Notes under the pieces: model-generated | The model's input: the letters and a program-made list of their open reading frames with translations, nothing else | Database searches by the model: none | Told to the model about the DNA's origin: nothing | Made by a program: the position numbers and the translations under genes | Shown here: piece by piece, positions 51,666 to 62,505 of the stretch | How the letters are laid out: every line of letters begins with the position of its first letter | Position numbering within the stretch: the first letter of the stretch is position 1 | Assembly (NCBI RefSeq): GCF_051013375.1 | Contig: NZ_CP142125.1 | From: Kordia algicida | GTDB lineage: Bacteria; Bacteroidota; Bacteroidia; Flavobacteriales; Flavobacteriaceae | Strand: one strand, 5' to 3' | Length of the DNA: 64,000 bases

Positions 51666-54455
51666 ATGAAAAAAGCATTCATCCTCCTTTTCTTTGCATT
51701 AATTTTTTCAATAAACTGTTATAGCCAATTTTCTCCTGGAATTCATAATTATTCCATTGCAGAATATGATGCGGGTAATCAAAATTGGAGTTTGGGCAGA
51801 TCTGAAAATGGAAAAGTATATGTCGCTAATAATGTCGGTTTACTAGAATATGATGGTATCAGTTGGAAATTATTTCAATTGCCCAACCAAACCACTGTAA
51901 GATCTGTATTTGCCTATAATGATTTTATTTTTACAGGTTCTTTTGAAGAATTCGGGTATTGGAAAAAAGATGACTATGGAGCACTTATTTATACTTCACT
52001 TAGTAACTTGATTAAAGCTGAAATTTCTCCCAATGAAGAAATATGGCAAATTTTAAATTACAAGAACAAAATTATCTTTAGATCTTTTAACGGGATTTAT
52101 ATTTATGATTTTAACACTGTTGAAAGAGTTTCTTCCGATTCCGCGATCATTTCCTTGTCTTTGGTAGACGATGATTTGTTGGTTTCTACATTAAATCATG
52201 GAATATACAAGCTTGTTGAAAATCGCTTGATGCAATTCTTTTCTGACGAAATTTTTAAGGATACCAACATCATTTCTATTGTAAAAGAACAAAATCGCTA
52301 CTTAATTATGACTTCTTTAAAAGGAAGTTATTACCTGAATTCCGGCAAATTATCTCCCACAAACTATGCTTTCAACGAAAAAATAAAGCAACATCAGTTG
52401 AACAAATTCTCCAAACTTGCCAACGGCGATATGATTTTGGGAACGATTAAAGATGGTGTTTACATAGCAGATAAAAAAGGTGACATTAAATTTCACATCA
52501 ATAAAGAAAACGGGCTTCTAAATAACACAATATTGGGACAATTTTTAGATGCAAACAATAAACTTTGGCTAGGTCTCGATAACGGAATTGCAACGATTGA
52601 TTTAAAAAACACAAACTATTTTTTTAATGATATTTCGGGGAAATTAGGCGCCGTGTACGATATTGTTAAATATCAAGGCTTGTTGTATGTAGGAACGAAT
52701 ACAGGACTTTTTTATGTAGACAAAAACGACAAACTACAATTTGTAGATGGTTCTCAAGGACAAGTGTGGGATTTAAAAATTATTGATAACTATCTTTTCT
52801 GCGGTCATAACGAAGGAACATTTATCGTCAACAAAAACGAAATCAAGCAAATCTCTGATTTTAACGGCGGATGGACGATTCATAAAGTTCCGGAACATAA
52901 AAATGTATACATGCAAGGTACGTATGCAGGTTTAGTGAAATTTCAATGGAAAAATGGTGAATGGGAAACCAAACACATGGGGAAAACAACAATTCCTTCG
53001 AGATTTCTGGTGTTTGAAAATCCGTATACAGCTTGGGTGGCACATGCATACAAAGGCGTTTATAAACTTGATTTCAATAAATCGTACGATACAATTATCA
53101 ATGTGACCAATTACGGGAAAAAAGGATTAGATTCTGAGTACAATGCACGCGTGTATAATTTAAAAAATGACATTGTTTTCAAAACCAATTACGGTTGGCA
53201 ACGATACGAACCGTTGCTAGATTCTATTGTACCTTTTGAATTGCTAAATGAAAAATTTGGGAAAGATACATACATCATTTCAGAAGAATCCATGAATTCA
53301 ATTGTGCTGAAAAATAAATCCGGAGTCCTGAGTTTCAAGTATGGAAACGATGCTGATAACGAACGAAAAATTAATAATAGTTTTATTAAAAACAGGTATA
53401 TTGTTGACTATGAGCATGTTTCGAAAATTGATAAATCCTTGTATGCGTTAAATCTTAACAATGGTTTTATCTTAATTGACAGCAATTCCGTAGATTCAGC
53501 GATGGTTTTTAAACCTAAAATTGAAGCCATTCGAATAAATGACAAATCCATAATAGTAACAGGGAATACGAATGAAAACATCGAACTGAAACATGATGAA
53601 AGCATCGATATCGAACTTTCTTCATCGCACTCTGAAAATCACTTCTTCGAATACAATATACCTTCATTAAGTCCGGAATGGTTCAAAGTTGAAAAAAGCA
53701 ATCTCAGACTCAACAACATTAACTATGGTTTGTATGACATTCTGTTACGTACAAAAGATGACTTAGGGAATACGTCCGAAGAATTACTCATAAAATTAGA
53801 TATTGCGCCGCCGTGGTTCAAAGGAATACCCGGAATTACCTTGTACATAACGCTGGTAATAGGCTTAATAGGACTGTTTTATTATTTACATCAACGAAAA
53901 ATTCGCAAAGAACAACGATTGATACAAATCAAATACCAAAGGGAACAAAATAAATTGCTTCGAGAGAAAACCCTTGAAAACGAAAAACATATTGTAGTAG
54001 TAAAGAATGAGTCGTTACAAAATGAAATTAAGATAAAAAGCAAGCAATTAGCCAACAATGCAATGGCTTTAGTAAAGAAAAATGAAGTACTTCAAGATAT
54101 TAAAAATCAATTGGCAGCTAACAAAGACAGTTTTCAAGATCAATACGCATACAGAAAATTGATTAAAAAGTTAAACAATTCAATTGAGCACGAAGATGAA
54201 TGGGAAGTATTTGAAGAAAATTTCAATCAAGTACACGATGAATTCTTTTCGAAACTAAAAGAGCGTCATCCCAAGCTTACTTCAAAAGATTTGAAAGTTT
54301 GTGCCTACATCAAAATGAATTTGGCTAACAAAGAAATTGCACCTCTAATGAACATTTCCGTAAGAGGTGTAGAAACGCACAGATACCGCTTAAAGAAAAA
54401 ATTACATTTAGAAAATGATATTTCATTAACGGATTATTTAGTAAATATTAAATAA
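51666..54455 (+). CDS. PUL regulator: periplasmic propeller, Y_Y_Y domain, TM, LuxR-type HTH (929 aa)
   Basis: Signal peptide MKKAFILLFFALIFSINCYS. Residues of about 30-620 are two-component-regulator propeller blades (VYVANNVGLLEYDGISWKLF, LWLGLDNGIATIDLKN). A Y_Y_Y-type domain follows (about 640-720), then one TM helix (about 730-752), a coiled coil, and a C-terminal LuxR-like HTH (LTSKDLKVCAYIKMNLANKE, RGVETHRYRLKKKL). No kinase or receiver is present, so the signal is passed directly through the membrane. Encoded upstream of SusC/SusD; it probably activates that locus when an oligosaccharide binds. Confidence 0.9.
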   Translation: MKKAFILLFFALIFSINCYSQFSPGIHNYSIAEYDAGNQNWSLGRSENGKVYVANNVGLLEYDGISWKLFQLPNQTTVRSVFAYNDFIFTGSFEEFGYWKKDDYGALIYTSLSNLIKAEISPNEEIWQILNYKNKIIFRSFNGIYIYDFNTVERVSSDSAIISLSLVDDDLLVSTLNHGIYKLVENRLMQFFSDEIFKDTNIISIVKEQNRYLIMTSLKGSYYLNSGKLSPTNYAFNEKIKQHQLNKFSKLANGDMILGTIKDGVYIADKKGDIKFHINKENGLLNNTILGQFLDANNKLWLGLDNGIATIDLKNTNYFFNDISGKLGAVYDIVKYQGLLYVGTNTGLFYVDKNDKLQFVDGSQGQVWDLKIIDNYLFCGHNEGTFIVNKNEIKQISDFNGGWTIHKVPEHKNVYMQGTYAGLVKFQWKNGEWETKHMGKTTIPSRFLVFENPYTAWVAHAYKGVYKLDFNKSYDTIINVTNYGKKGLDSEYNARVYNLKNDIVFKTNYGWQRYEPLLDSIVPFELLNEKFGKDTYIISEESMNSIVLKNKSGVLSFKYGNDADNERKINNSFIKNRYIVDYEHVSKIDKSLYALNLNNGFILIDSNSVDSAMVFKPKIEAIRINDKSIIVTGNTNENIELKHDESIDIELSSSHSENHFFEYNIPSLSPEWFKVEKSNLRLNNINYGLYDILLRTKDDLGNTSEELLIKLDIAPPWFKGIPGITLYITLVIGLIGLFYYLHQRKIRKEQRLIQIKYQREQNKLLREKTLENEKHIVVVKNESLQNEIKIKSKQLANNAMALVKKNEVLQDIKNQLAANKDSFQDQYAYRKLIKKLNNSIEHEDEWEVFEENFNQVHDEFFSKLKERHPKLTSKDLKVCAYIKMNLANKEIAPLMNISVRGVETHRYRLKKKLHLENDISLTDYLVNIK

Positions 54456-54696
54456 TTGTTAGGTAAAATTGCGAAAATCGCACTTTTACACTACTTCATT
54501 ACTACGTCATTTTACTAAAAAATAGCGTTTTTACTTACGCTTATTTCAATTTCACACTACGTCAAATTGCTGTTTTTGCTAGTGTTTGAGGGTGTCGTAA
54601 AGTTTGGCGTAATTAAAGTGTAAAATCATATTTATAAAGTTTGCTAAGAAGATTATAAATTGGCAGAAATAATTCAATCATTCTATTTTATTAATT

Positions 54697-57600
54697 ATGA
54701 AAGCTAAACTCAGTATATTATTACTTTGCTTTACGCTGGTTTCTTGGAGTCAACAAAAAACCATAAGCGGCGTAGTAACATCAGCCAATGACGGAATGCC
54801 ATTATTAGGTGTAACCGTAATTGTCGATGGAACATCTAAAGGAACAACCACCAACTTTGATGGAGAATATTCGATCAAAGTGAAATCAGGAGAAAAACTA
54901 ACTTTTAGTTTTTTGGGTTTCAAATCTCAAACGATTGCGATCACTGTTCAAACGGTTATTGATATCGCTTTAGAAGAAGATGCTAAATTTTTAGATGAGG
55001 TCGTTGTTGTAGGATATGGATCTCAGAAAAAAATTGACCTCACAGGAGCCATTTCAACTGTAAAATCAGAAGAAATTGAAAAAACACCCAACAGTAATAT
55101 TATTCAATCGTTGCAGGGAAAAGTTGCAGGATTACAAATTACGAGTAATGGTTCTCCAGGCGCTGGTCCGACCGTAAGAATACGCGGTGTCAACTCTTTT
55201 TCCGCAGGTGGAAGTCCATTATATGTTGTTGACGGTGTGTTTTATGATGACATTGACTTTTTAGATACGAGTCAAATAGAAAGTATTTCCGTTTTAAAAG
55301 ATGCTTCTTCCATTGCTATTTTCGGACAAAAAGGAACGAATGGAGTAATTGTGATAGAAACCAAAGGCGGAAAATTACAAAGCAAACCAACATTCACTTA
55401 TAGTGGTTATACAGGTTTTCAACGAGCACAAAATGTAGTAAAAATGGCAAATGCAGAACAATTTGTAACTATGGCTTTTGAATCTGGTTCGCAAGCAGAT
55501 ATCGAATTTGTTGAAAATGCCATTCAGCGTTACGGTAGAAGTAGAATCAACCCAAATATACCAGACGTAAATACAGATTGGTATAAAGAAATTCTAAGAG
55601 TTGCGCCTATTTCAAGCCATAATCTTGGTGTAACCGGCGGAACAGAAAGCACAACGTACGGCGTTAATGTAAGTTACTTTTCGCAAGAAGGTATTCTAGA
55701 CATGGAGAACGAATATGAACGCTTTAACATTCAATCAAATATAGAAGTACAACTATCAGAAAGATTTCGCGTGGGTGCTAATACACTATTTAGTAACAGC
55801 ACAAGATTCAATCCTGAAAACGGTGCGTGGTTTCAAGCATATTTTGCCGTACCGATTCTTCCTGTATTTGATCCTTTAAATGAAGACGCTGATCCAATTC
55901 CCTTTTCCGATGCGACACTACTTGGTTATAGAGGTTCTCAGAATCCATTTCCAGTAATGACTTTCAATAACAACAGAGTAAAACAAAGACGTGTATTGAC
56001 AAGTGTGTTTCTTGAATATGCTTTAATACCTGACAAATTAAAATTCAAAACATTTTACAGTCACGATTACAATACAACGTCTGAAAGAAATGTGAGATTG
56101 CCATACTTTATATCTGAAAATTCACAACGTGCCGTATCTTCTATCAGAAGAGCCGAATTCAATTCTTCAAATCAATACTGGGATAATATCTTAACATATA
56201 AAGATTCATTTGGAGATCACGATCTTACCGCAATTGCGGGAGCTTCTTTCAGAGATCAACAATTTGAAACATTGCAAGCAACAGGTGACGATGTAACGGG
56301 AATTGATTTCGAAAGTTCATGGTTTTTAGATTTTGCCGATCCAGGATCATTTGCCAATCAAGTGGTAGGAAATGGTGATCGTTTGTATTCAATCGCTTAC
56401 TTATCTAGAGTGGAATACAGTTATAAAAACAAATACTTATTCAACGCAACATACAGATATGAAGGAGACGGCAGATTTCCTAAAGAAATCTGGTTAGGTA
56501 CCGGAAGTATTGGTGCGGGTTGGGTAATATCCGAAGAAAACTTTATGAAAGACAATGGCGTAGTTGATTTCTTAAAACTGCGCGGAAGTTGGGGACAACT
56601 GCCAAATGGCGCACTCACGGGAAGCTCTGGAACAAGAACTGTATCTACATTAACTACTGCAATCAACGATCTTTTAACAAACGGTATCATCAGTACAAAT
56701 AACTTTACTAACTTAGAAAGAGAAGTACTGGAAGAAACCAATGTGGGAATCAGTGCCAGACTTTTTGACAGCAGATTGTCGCTCGAAGCAGATTATTACA
56801 TTAGAGATACCAAAAGATTGGTAATTCCCGTAATTCAACCGATAGCAGGGAACACTGTATTGCAAAATGCAGGAGAAATGCGAAACACAGGTATTGAAAT
56901 TGCCGCTGGTTGGAATCAACGACTTAATGATAATTGGAGTTTTTCAGTAAACGGAAATATAGGAACGTTGAAAAATGAAATGACAAAAATCAATAACAAT
57001 CTCGGTTATTTAGACACAGGAAGCGCAGAGTTTCGCCAAAGATCTATCTTAGGAGAACCAGTGGAAGCATTTTTTGGGTTAGAAGTACAAGGCGTGTATC
57101 AAAATGCTGAACAAGTAGCAAACGATCCGATTGCTGTTGACAACAATTTAGAGCCGGGAGATTTTATATACAAAGATCAAAACAACGATGGAATCATTGA
57201 CGATCAAGACAGAGTAGTCATCGGATCGTACTTACCAGAGTTAACTTATGGAGGGAATTTACAAGTATCCTACAAAAATTTTGACTTCAATGTGGCAATA
57301 GCTGGTCAAACAGGAAATGAAATCCTTAACCGTAAACGAGGAGAAGTAATTTTTACAAATGATACCAATATCGATGCTGACTTTGCTGTAAACAGATGGC
57401 ACGGAGAAGGAACTACAAATTCATATCCTTCATCTGCTGGACGCAGAAAAGGTTGGAACCAACGATTAAGCACATTTTTTATAGAAGATGGTTCATTTTT
57501 TAGAATTCAAAATGTGCAATTGGCATACACCATACCATTTAACAACAAAGTAAACAAAATGCCAGAGATCAAACTGACATTCACAGCAGAACGTCCGTTG

Positions 57601-57708
57601 ACTTTATTCAAATACAACGGCTTCAATCCAGAAGTAGCAAACGGAGTAGATAGACAAACGTATCCAATACCAGCTATTTACACTTTCGGAATAAATATTA
57701 AACTATAA
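54697..57708 (+). CDS. susC: SusC-family TonB-dependent outer-membrane transporter (1003 aa)
   Basis: Signal peptide, then a carboxypeptidase-regulatory-like domain (GMPLLGVTVIVDGTSKGTTT), a TonB box region (DEVVVVGYGSQKKIDLTGAI), plug domain (SLQGKVAGLQI, VRIRGVNSFSAGGSPLYVVD) and a 22-strand-type barrel to a C-terminal aromatic-rich strand. Length is typical. Imports oligosaccharides over the outer membrane with the SusD lid encoded 12 bases downstream. The specificity is not visible in the transporter itself; the glucanases suggest a beta-glucan. Confidence 0.95.
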   Translation: MKAKLSILLLCFTLVSWSQQKTISGVVTSANDGMPLLGVTVIVDGTSKGTTTNFDGEYSIKVKSGEKLTFSFLGFKSQTIAITVQTVIDIALEEDAKFLDEVVVVGYGSQKKIDLTGAISTVKSEEIEKTPNSNIIQSLQGKVAGLQITSNGSPGAGPTVRIRGVNSFSAGGSPLYVVDGVFYDDIDFLDTSQIESISVLKDASSIAIFGQKGTNGVIVIETKGGKLQSKPTFTYSGYTGFQRAQNVVKMANAEQFVTMAFESGSQADIEFVENAIQRYGRSRINPNIPDVNTDWYKEILRVAPISSHNLGVTGGTESTTYGVNVSYFSQEGILDMENEYERFNIQSNIEVQLSERFRVGANTLFSNSTRFNPENGAWFQAYFAVPILPVFDPLNEDADPIPFSDATLLGYRGSQNPFPVMTFNNNRVKQRRVLTSVFLEYALIPDKLKFKTFYSHDYNTTSERNVRLPYFISENSQRAVSSIRRAEFNSSNQYWDNILTYKDSFGDHDLTAIAGASFRDQQFETLQATGDDVTGIDFESSWFLDFADPGSFANQVVGNGDRLYSIAYLSRVEYSYKNKYLFNATYRYEGDGRFPKEIWLGTGSIGAGWVISEENFMKDNGVVDFLKLRGSWGQLPNGALTGSSGTRTVSTLTTAINDLLTNGIISTNNFTNLEREVLEETNVGISARLFDSRLSLEADYYIRDTKRLVIPVIQPIAGNTVLQNAGEMRNTGIEIAAGWNQRLNDNWSFSVNGNIGTLKNEMTKINNNLGYLDTGSAEFRQRSILGEPVEAFFGLEVQGVYQNAEQVANDPIAVDNNLEPGDFIYKDQNNDGIIDDQDRVVIGSYLPELTYGGNLQVSYKNFDFNVAIAGQTGNEILNRKRGEVIFTNDTNIDADFAVNRWHGEGTTNSYPSSAGRRKGWNQRLSTFFIEDGSFFRIQNVQLAYTIPFNNKVNKMPEIKLTFTAERPLTLFKYNGFNPEVANGVDRQTYPIPAIYTFGINIKL

Positions 57709-57720
57709 AAAAAGAGCAAT

Positions 57721-59256
57721 ATGAAAAATGTAACACAAAAACTCAAATCGTTGCCACTTATGCTCATGGCATGCGTATTGTTGTTTTCTTGTAACGATTT
57801 ATTGGAAGAAAACGATGGTCAATTAGCGACCGGAGACTTAGACTTTACGCAAACTGACGACATGATATTACCACTTGTCGGAGCATACGCTGTTACCTAT
57901 TCCAGAGGATGGGAAGATCCACTTCTTGTAGGCGTAAGAGGCGATGACGTAAATGCGGGCGGATTAGGAGATCAACCGTTGTTCGCTGAAACTGATCTCT
58001 TTAACTACGACAATGGATTTTGGATGTTCAATCAAGTTTGGGAAAACTTCTACGGAGACATTCTGGATATCAACAATGCACGAGAAACTATTGAGCAATA
58101 CAAAGAATTTGCCACAGGTGATAATATCGCTTTAGCGGATCAATACATTGCGGAAACAAAAGTTTTAAGTGGTTTTCAACACTTGCAAATGTCCAAACTT
58201 TGGAGTGATATTTTTATCATTACCTCAACAAATGTAGAACAAGAACTGGACAATGGTATATTTACCAAAGAAGAAGTAATGCTGTACATTTCTAACTTGA
58301 TGGATGAAGCAATTCCGTTTTTACCAGATGCAAGACCGAACGAAAGAACCGATCTTCCGGGCGGCGTAACAAAATACACAGCGCTTGCCATAAAAGCGAT
58401 GGCGCACTTAGAATTGGAAAACTACCAAATGGTAGCCGATGCAACAAGCGAAATCATCAACTCCAACAAATTTATGCTATATCCTGATTTCTACGAACTT
58501 TTCAAAAAACCGGGACAACTAAGCAATGAAAACCTTTTTGAATTACAATTCTCAGATTTCAACTCAGATTCTGGTCCGGTAAGCAATCACTTATACGCTC
58601 CTTTCGGACCATCAAACTGGGATCCGTTTGTGGAAACTGCTTCTGGCGGTTGGGGCTTCTATGAACCAAGCTTAAAATACATCAAATTTATGATTGATCG
58701 CGGTGAGGAAACAAGACTTGTGACCAGTGTAAATTTCACACCGAGAGGAATAGATGAAATAATGGAAGATCCAAACTATACAACATTACCGAGCTACATC
58801 TCAAACGTTACGCTTGACGGTGATGTCTTTAACGACTATCCGAGAGCAATGTTCGGTAGCGGAAAACACTATTTACCATCCAATCAATTAACTCCTGGCA
58901 GAAACAGTTACGGTTCAGGAAAAAATTTCATTGTCATTCGATATGCTGAAATATTACTAATGTATGCCGAAGCACTATCTCGCGGAGCAAGCGGAAGCGG
59001 TCTCACTGCAGATCAAGCTGTCAATATGGTAAGATCCAGAGCAGGAATGCCAGCACTTGCAGGCGTAACACCACAAAACGTAATTGATGAAAAATTTGCA
59101 GAATTAGCAATGGAATGGGGAATCCGTTACTTTGATATGATCAGATTGAATGACTATAGTGAATTAAGCTACGAAGGTCGCACATTCACCGAAGATGATG
59201 AATACTTGCCATATCCGCAAGAACAATTAGACTTATTGCCGTTACAACAAAACTAA
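57721..59256 (+). CDS. susD: SusD/RagB-family surface glycan-binding lipoprotein (511 aa)
   Basis: Lipoprotein signal (ACVLLFSCNDLLEEN). TPR-like helical SusD fold with VWENFYGDILDINNARE, a Thr/Asp-rich loop, and the conserved C-terminal RYAEILLMYAEALSRG, followed by VRSRAGMPAL and ELAMEWGIRYFDMIRL. Forms the lid of the SusC channel and captures oligosaccharides at the cell surface. Directly behind susC in the same operon. Confidence 0.95.
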   Translation: MKNVTQKLKSLPLMLMACVLLFSCNDLLEENDGQLATGDLDFTQTDDMILPLVGAYAVTYSRGWEDPLLVGVRGDDVNAGGLGDQPLFAETDLFNYDNGFWMFNQVWENFYGDILDINNARETIEQYKEFATGDNIALADQYIAETKVLSGFQHLQMSKLWSDIFIITSTNVEQELDNGIFTKEEVMLYISNLMDEAIPFLPDARPNERTDLPGGVTKYTALAIKAMAHLELENYQMVADATSEIINSNKFMLYPDFYELFKKPGQLSNENLFELQFSDFNSDSGPVSNHLYAPFGPSNWDPFVETASGGWGFYEPSLKYIKFMIDRGEETRLVTSVNFTPRGIDEIMEDPNYTTLPSYISNVTLDGDVFNDYPRAMFGSGKHYLPSNQLTPGRNSYGSGKNFIVIRYAEILLMYAEALSRGASGSGLTADQAVNMVRSRAGMPALAGVTPQNVIDEKFAELAMEWGIRYFDMIRLNDYSELSYEGRTFTEDDEYLPYPQEQLDLLPLQQN

Positions 59257-59268
59257 TACGAAAAGAAA

Positions 59269-61002
59269 ATGAAAAAATTTTATAAATATAGCTTTGGGGT
59301 ATTCTTATTGATATTCATGCTCTCTTGTGAAGATAATATCGACCCGATAACTCAAGTAGATCCAGGACCGGACGCGGGAGCGCCAATTGTAACGATTGAA
59401 AAACCTGTAGACGGTTTCTCAATCCAAGTGCCAGAACCGGTAACTTCTACCGAAATCGAATTCAGAGTAGAAGATGACATCGAAATAGGTTCGGTAAGCG
59501 TAAAGCTTGACGGACAAGAAATTGCCGCATACAATGAATTTATAGACTACAGAATATTTATTGAAGAATTTGTGTATGACAACATCACAACCGGAGAACA
59601 CACTTTGGAAGTAGTTGCGACAGATTTGGCAGGAAATGTAACGTCATCACTCTCTAACTTCAGTAAAGAACCACCCTACACACCGTTGTATCCTGGCGAA
59701 ACGTTCTACATGAACTTTGACGGAAGTTACAGTGAATTAGTGACTTCTACAGATGCAACTGAAGTAGGGAATCCAGGGTTTGCTCCTGAAGCTCGTGTAG
59801 GTTCGGGTGCGTATGCTGGCGCTTCAGATTCATACTTAACATTTCCAACCGATGGACTCTTAGCAAATGAATTCAGTGCTTCCTTTTGGTTAAAAGTAAA
59901 TGCCTCTCCAGATAGAGCAGGCGTGTTGGTAATTGGTCCGCCAGATGAAAATAATCCAGATGCTCAAAACAACAGAACAAGCGGTTTCAGATTTTTCCGT
60001 GAAAACACGGGCGGAATGCAACGTTTCAAACTAAATGTTGGAACGGGAAGTGGAGAAGCTTGGTTTGATGGCGGTTCAGCTGCGGATGTAGACCCGAACA
60101 CAGACGAATGGGTTCACTTTGCATTCACCATTTCACAAACAGAAGCAGTAGTGTATAAAAACGGAGAAATTGTAAGTCAAAATACGTTCTCGGGTGTCGA
60201 TTGGACAAACTGTGACATACTTTCAATCATGTCGGGAGCACCTAGATTTACAGGTTGGGGACACAATGCTGACCAAAGCTATATGGACGAATTGAGAATT
60301 TTCAACATGGCGTTAACGCAAAATGATGTCATCGAATTAATAGCGCAAGCAGATGAAATATTCAAAGTAAACTTTAACGGAAGTTATACAGAAAGTTACA
60401 GCGATCAAGATTGTACCGAAGTAGGAAGTCCGGGATTCACTACAGATGCTACCGAAGGTACAAGCGCGTATGAAGGTGCGGCAGATTCATATCTAACGTT
60501 CCCTGCTGAAGAATTAGTATCAAATGAATTTTCTGCTGTATTTGATTACAAAGTCAATGCTTCTCCTGACAGAGCGGGAATTTTAGTAATCGGTCCACCA
60601 GATGCAGACAATCCTGATTCACAAAACAACAGAACAAGCGGATTCAGATTCTTCCGTGAAAATGCGGGCGGTATGCAACGCTTCAAACTCAATGTAGGAA
60701 CTGGAAGTGGAGAAGCATGGTTTGATGGCGGTTCTGCGGCAGATTTAGATCCGACAAATCCACAATGGGTACAAATGGCTTTCACAATTTCGCAAACAGA
60801 ATGTGTAGTCTATATCGATGGGCAAATTGTAAGTCAAAATACATTCCCCGGAGTAGATTGGACCGATTGTGATATCCTTTCAATCATGTCAGGAGCGCCA
60901 AGATTCACAGGTTGGAATCACTTATCAGATCAAAGTGCCATGGATAATTTAAGAATTTACAAAAAAGCACTCTCACAAGCAGAAATCCAATCCTTGCAGT
61001 AA
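59269..61002 (+). CDS. Surface lipoprotein with Ig-like and two tandem LamG-like domains (577 aa)
   Basis: Lipoprotein signal (LIFMLSCEDNIDP). Residues 40-140: an Ig-like domain (PVTSTEIEFRVEDDIEIGSV). Then two concanavalin-A/LamG-like domains of about 210 residues (about 145-360 and 365-577) with near-identical cores (GSGEAWFDGGSAAD, DILSIMSGAPRFTGW in both). Likely a SusE/F-like or SGBP-type binding protein that holds the polysaccharide at the surface. DNA similarity between the two halves shows a recent duplication. The place after susD is the usual one for such proteins. Confidence 0.85.
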   Translation: MKKFYKYSFGVFLLIFMLSCEDNIDPITQVDPGPDAGAPIVTIEKPVDGFSIQVPEPVTSTEIEFRVEDDIEIGSVSVKLDGQEIAAYNEFIDYRIFIEEFVYDNITTGEHTLEVVATDLAGNVTSSLSNFSKEPPYTPLYPGETFYMNFDGSYSELVTSTDATEVGNPGFAPEARVGSGAYAGASDSYLTFPTDGLLANEFSASFWLKVNASPDRAGVLVIGPPDENNPDAQNNRTSGFRFFRENTGGMQRFKLNVGTGSGEAWFDGGSAADVDPNTDEWVHFAFTISQTEAVVYKNGEIVSQNTFSGVDWTNCDILSIMSGAPRFTGWGHNADQSYMDELRIFNMALTQNDVIELIAQADEIFKVNFNGSYTESYSDQDCTEVGSPGFTTDATEGTSAYEGAADSYLTFPAEELVSNEFSAVFDYKVNASPDRAGILVIGPPDADNPDSQNNRTSGFRFFRENAGGMQRFKLNVGTGSGEAWFDGGSAADLDPTNPQWVQMAFTISQTECVVYIDGQIVSQNTFPGVDWTDCDILSIMSGAPRFTGWNHLSDQSAMDNLRIYKKALSQAEIQSLQ

Positions 61003-61119
61003 GACTTTCAAAAATCAAAACATAGTATAATAGTGTATTTAAACTTGAATTAGTCGCTATTACTTTAGCTGGATTTTAAACAAATGCAGCTAAAGTTTTT
61101 TTTCAATAACATCATTTTA

Positions 61120-62505
61120 ATGAAAATAAGTAAGCATACATATACATTCATTTTCGCAATGACAATACTTTTTTGCATATACAGTTGTAAAAAAAATACG
61201 GATTCCAAAAAAAACATCGCAATAGCTTCAGTTAAAATATCTAAAGTTAATGTAAGCGATGAACAGCTTTTAGACACCATTCAATTTCAAACGTTTAACT
61301 ACTTCTGGGAAGGTGCAGAACCGAACTCAGGATTGGCAAGAGAGCGTTTGCACATGGACAATATCTATCCGACATCACCCAAAAATACAGTGACTACGGG
61401 TGGAAGCGGTTTTGGACTCATGGCAATATTAATAGGCGTTGAGCGTGGTTGGATCACAAGAAATCAAGCGTTAGATCGATACATAAAAATCGTCAACTTT
61501 TTAGCAGAAGCAGATCGTTTTCACGGCGCTTGGCCACATTGGATCAACGGCGAAACAGGAAAAGTTCATCCATTCAGTAAAAAAGATGATGGCGGTGATC
61601 TCGTCGAAACTGCTTTCTTGGTACAAGGACTCTTAACAGTTTCAGAATATTTCAAAAACGGTACCGAAAAAGAAAAAGAACTCGTTGCAAAAATTGACAA
61701 ACTTTGGAGGGAAGTAGAGTGGAATTGGTATACCAAAGAAGGCGAAGATGTACTCTATTGGCATTGGTCGCCAAAGTACGGTTGGGACATGAATTTCCCT
61801 GTCGGCGGTTACAACGAATGCTTAATCATGTACGTACTTGCTGCCGCATCGCCAACATACCCAATTTCCAAAAAGGTGTATGAAAAAGGTTGGGCGCGAA
61901 ACGGTAAAATAGTTTCTGAGGAATCGTATTACGGAGAAGAATTGGTGCTTGATTATTTTGAACACGGAAAAGATCCTATCGGACCATTATTTTGGGCACA
62001 TTATTCCTACTTGGGACTAAATCCGAAAGGACTTTCAGATCAATACGCAAATTATTGGAAACTGACGCAAAATCATGCGAAAATTCATTACAAATATGGT
62101 GTTGACAACCCAAAAAAGTTCAAAGGATACGGTGATAGTCTTTGGGGATTAACTTCCAGTTATTCCATTAAAGGATATCATGGTCACAGACCAGAAGATG
62201 ATCTTGGTGTCATTGCTCCGACAGCAGCATTGTCTTCGTTTCCTTACACTCCAAAAGAAAGCATGAAGGTATTGAAAAATATATATCAAAATCACGATAG
62301 TTTGGTTGGGAAATACGGTCCTTACGATGCTTTTAGCTTTGAAAATAATTGGTATCTGCCAAGATACCTAGCGATCGATCAAGGACCGATTCCTGTAATG
62401 ATCGAAAACTACCGAACAGGTTTATTTTGGAACCTATTTATGAAAAATAATGACGTGCAAAATGGTTTAGACAAACTAGGCTTTACGTACGAAAACAAAA
62501 ATTAA
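61120..62505 (+). CDS. GH144-like (PF10091) glucanase lipoprotein, copy 1
   Basis: The start chosen is the internal Met giving MKISKHTYTFIFAMTILFCI with lipobox IYSC. The catalytic (alpha/alpha)6-type domain shows TGGSGFGLMAILIGVERGW, ADRFHGAWPHWINGETG, DDGGDLVETAFLVQGLL, DDLGVIAPTAALSSFPYTPK and YLAIDQGPIPVMIENYRTG, which are typical of PF10091. Members tested in Bacteroidota are endo-beta-1,2-glucanases (GH144). Expected at the outer membrane or in the periplasm, cutting the glycan bound by the Sus proteins. About 50-60% identical by eye to the next gene. Confidence 0.85.
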   Translation: MKISKHTYTFIFAMTILFCIYSCKKNTDSKKNIAIASVKISKVNVSDEQLLDTIQFQTFNYFWEGAEPNSGLARERLHMDNIYPTSPKNTVTTGGSGFGLMAILIGVERGWITRNQALDRYIKIVNFLAEADRFHGAWPHWINGETGKVHPFSKKDDGGDLVETAFLVQGLLTVSEYFKNGTEKEKELVAKIDKLWREVEWNWYTKEGEDVLYWHWSPKYGWDMNFPVGGYNECLIMYVLAAASPTYPISKKVYEKGWARNGKIVSEESYYGEELVLDYFEHGKDPIGPLFWAHYSYLGLNPKGLSDQYANYWKLTQNHAKIHYKYGVDNPKKFKGYGDSLWGLTSSYSIKGYHGHRPEDDLGVIAPTAALSSFPYTPKESMKVLKNIYQNHDSLVGKYGPYDAFSFENNWYLPRYLAIDQGPIPVMIENYRTGLFWNLFMKNNDVQNGLDKLGFTYENKN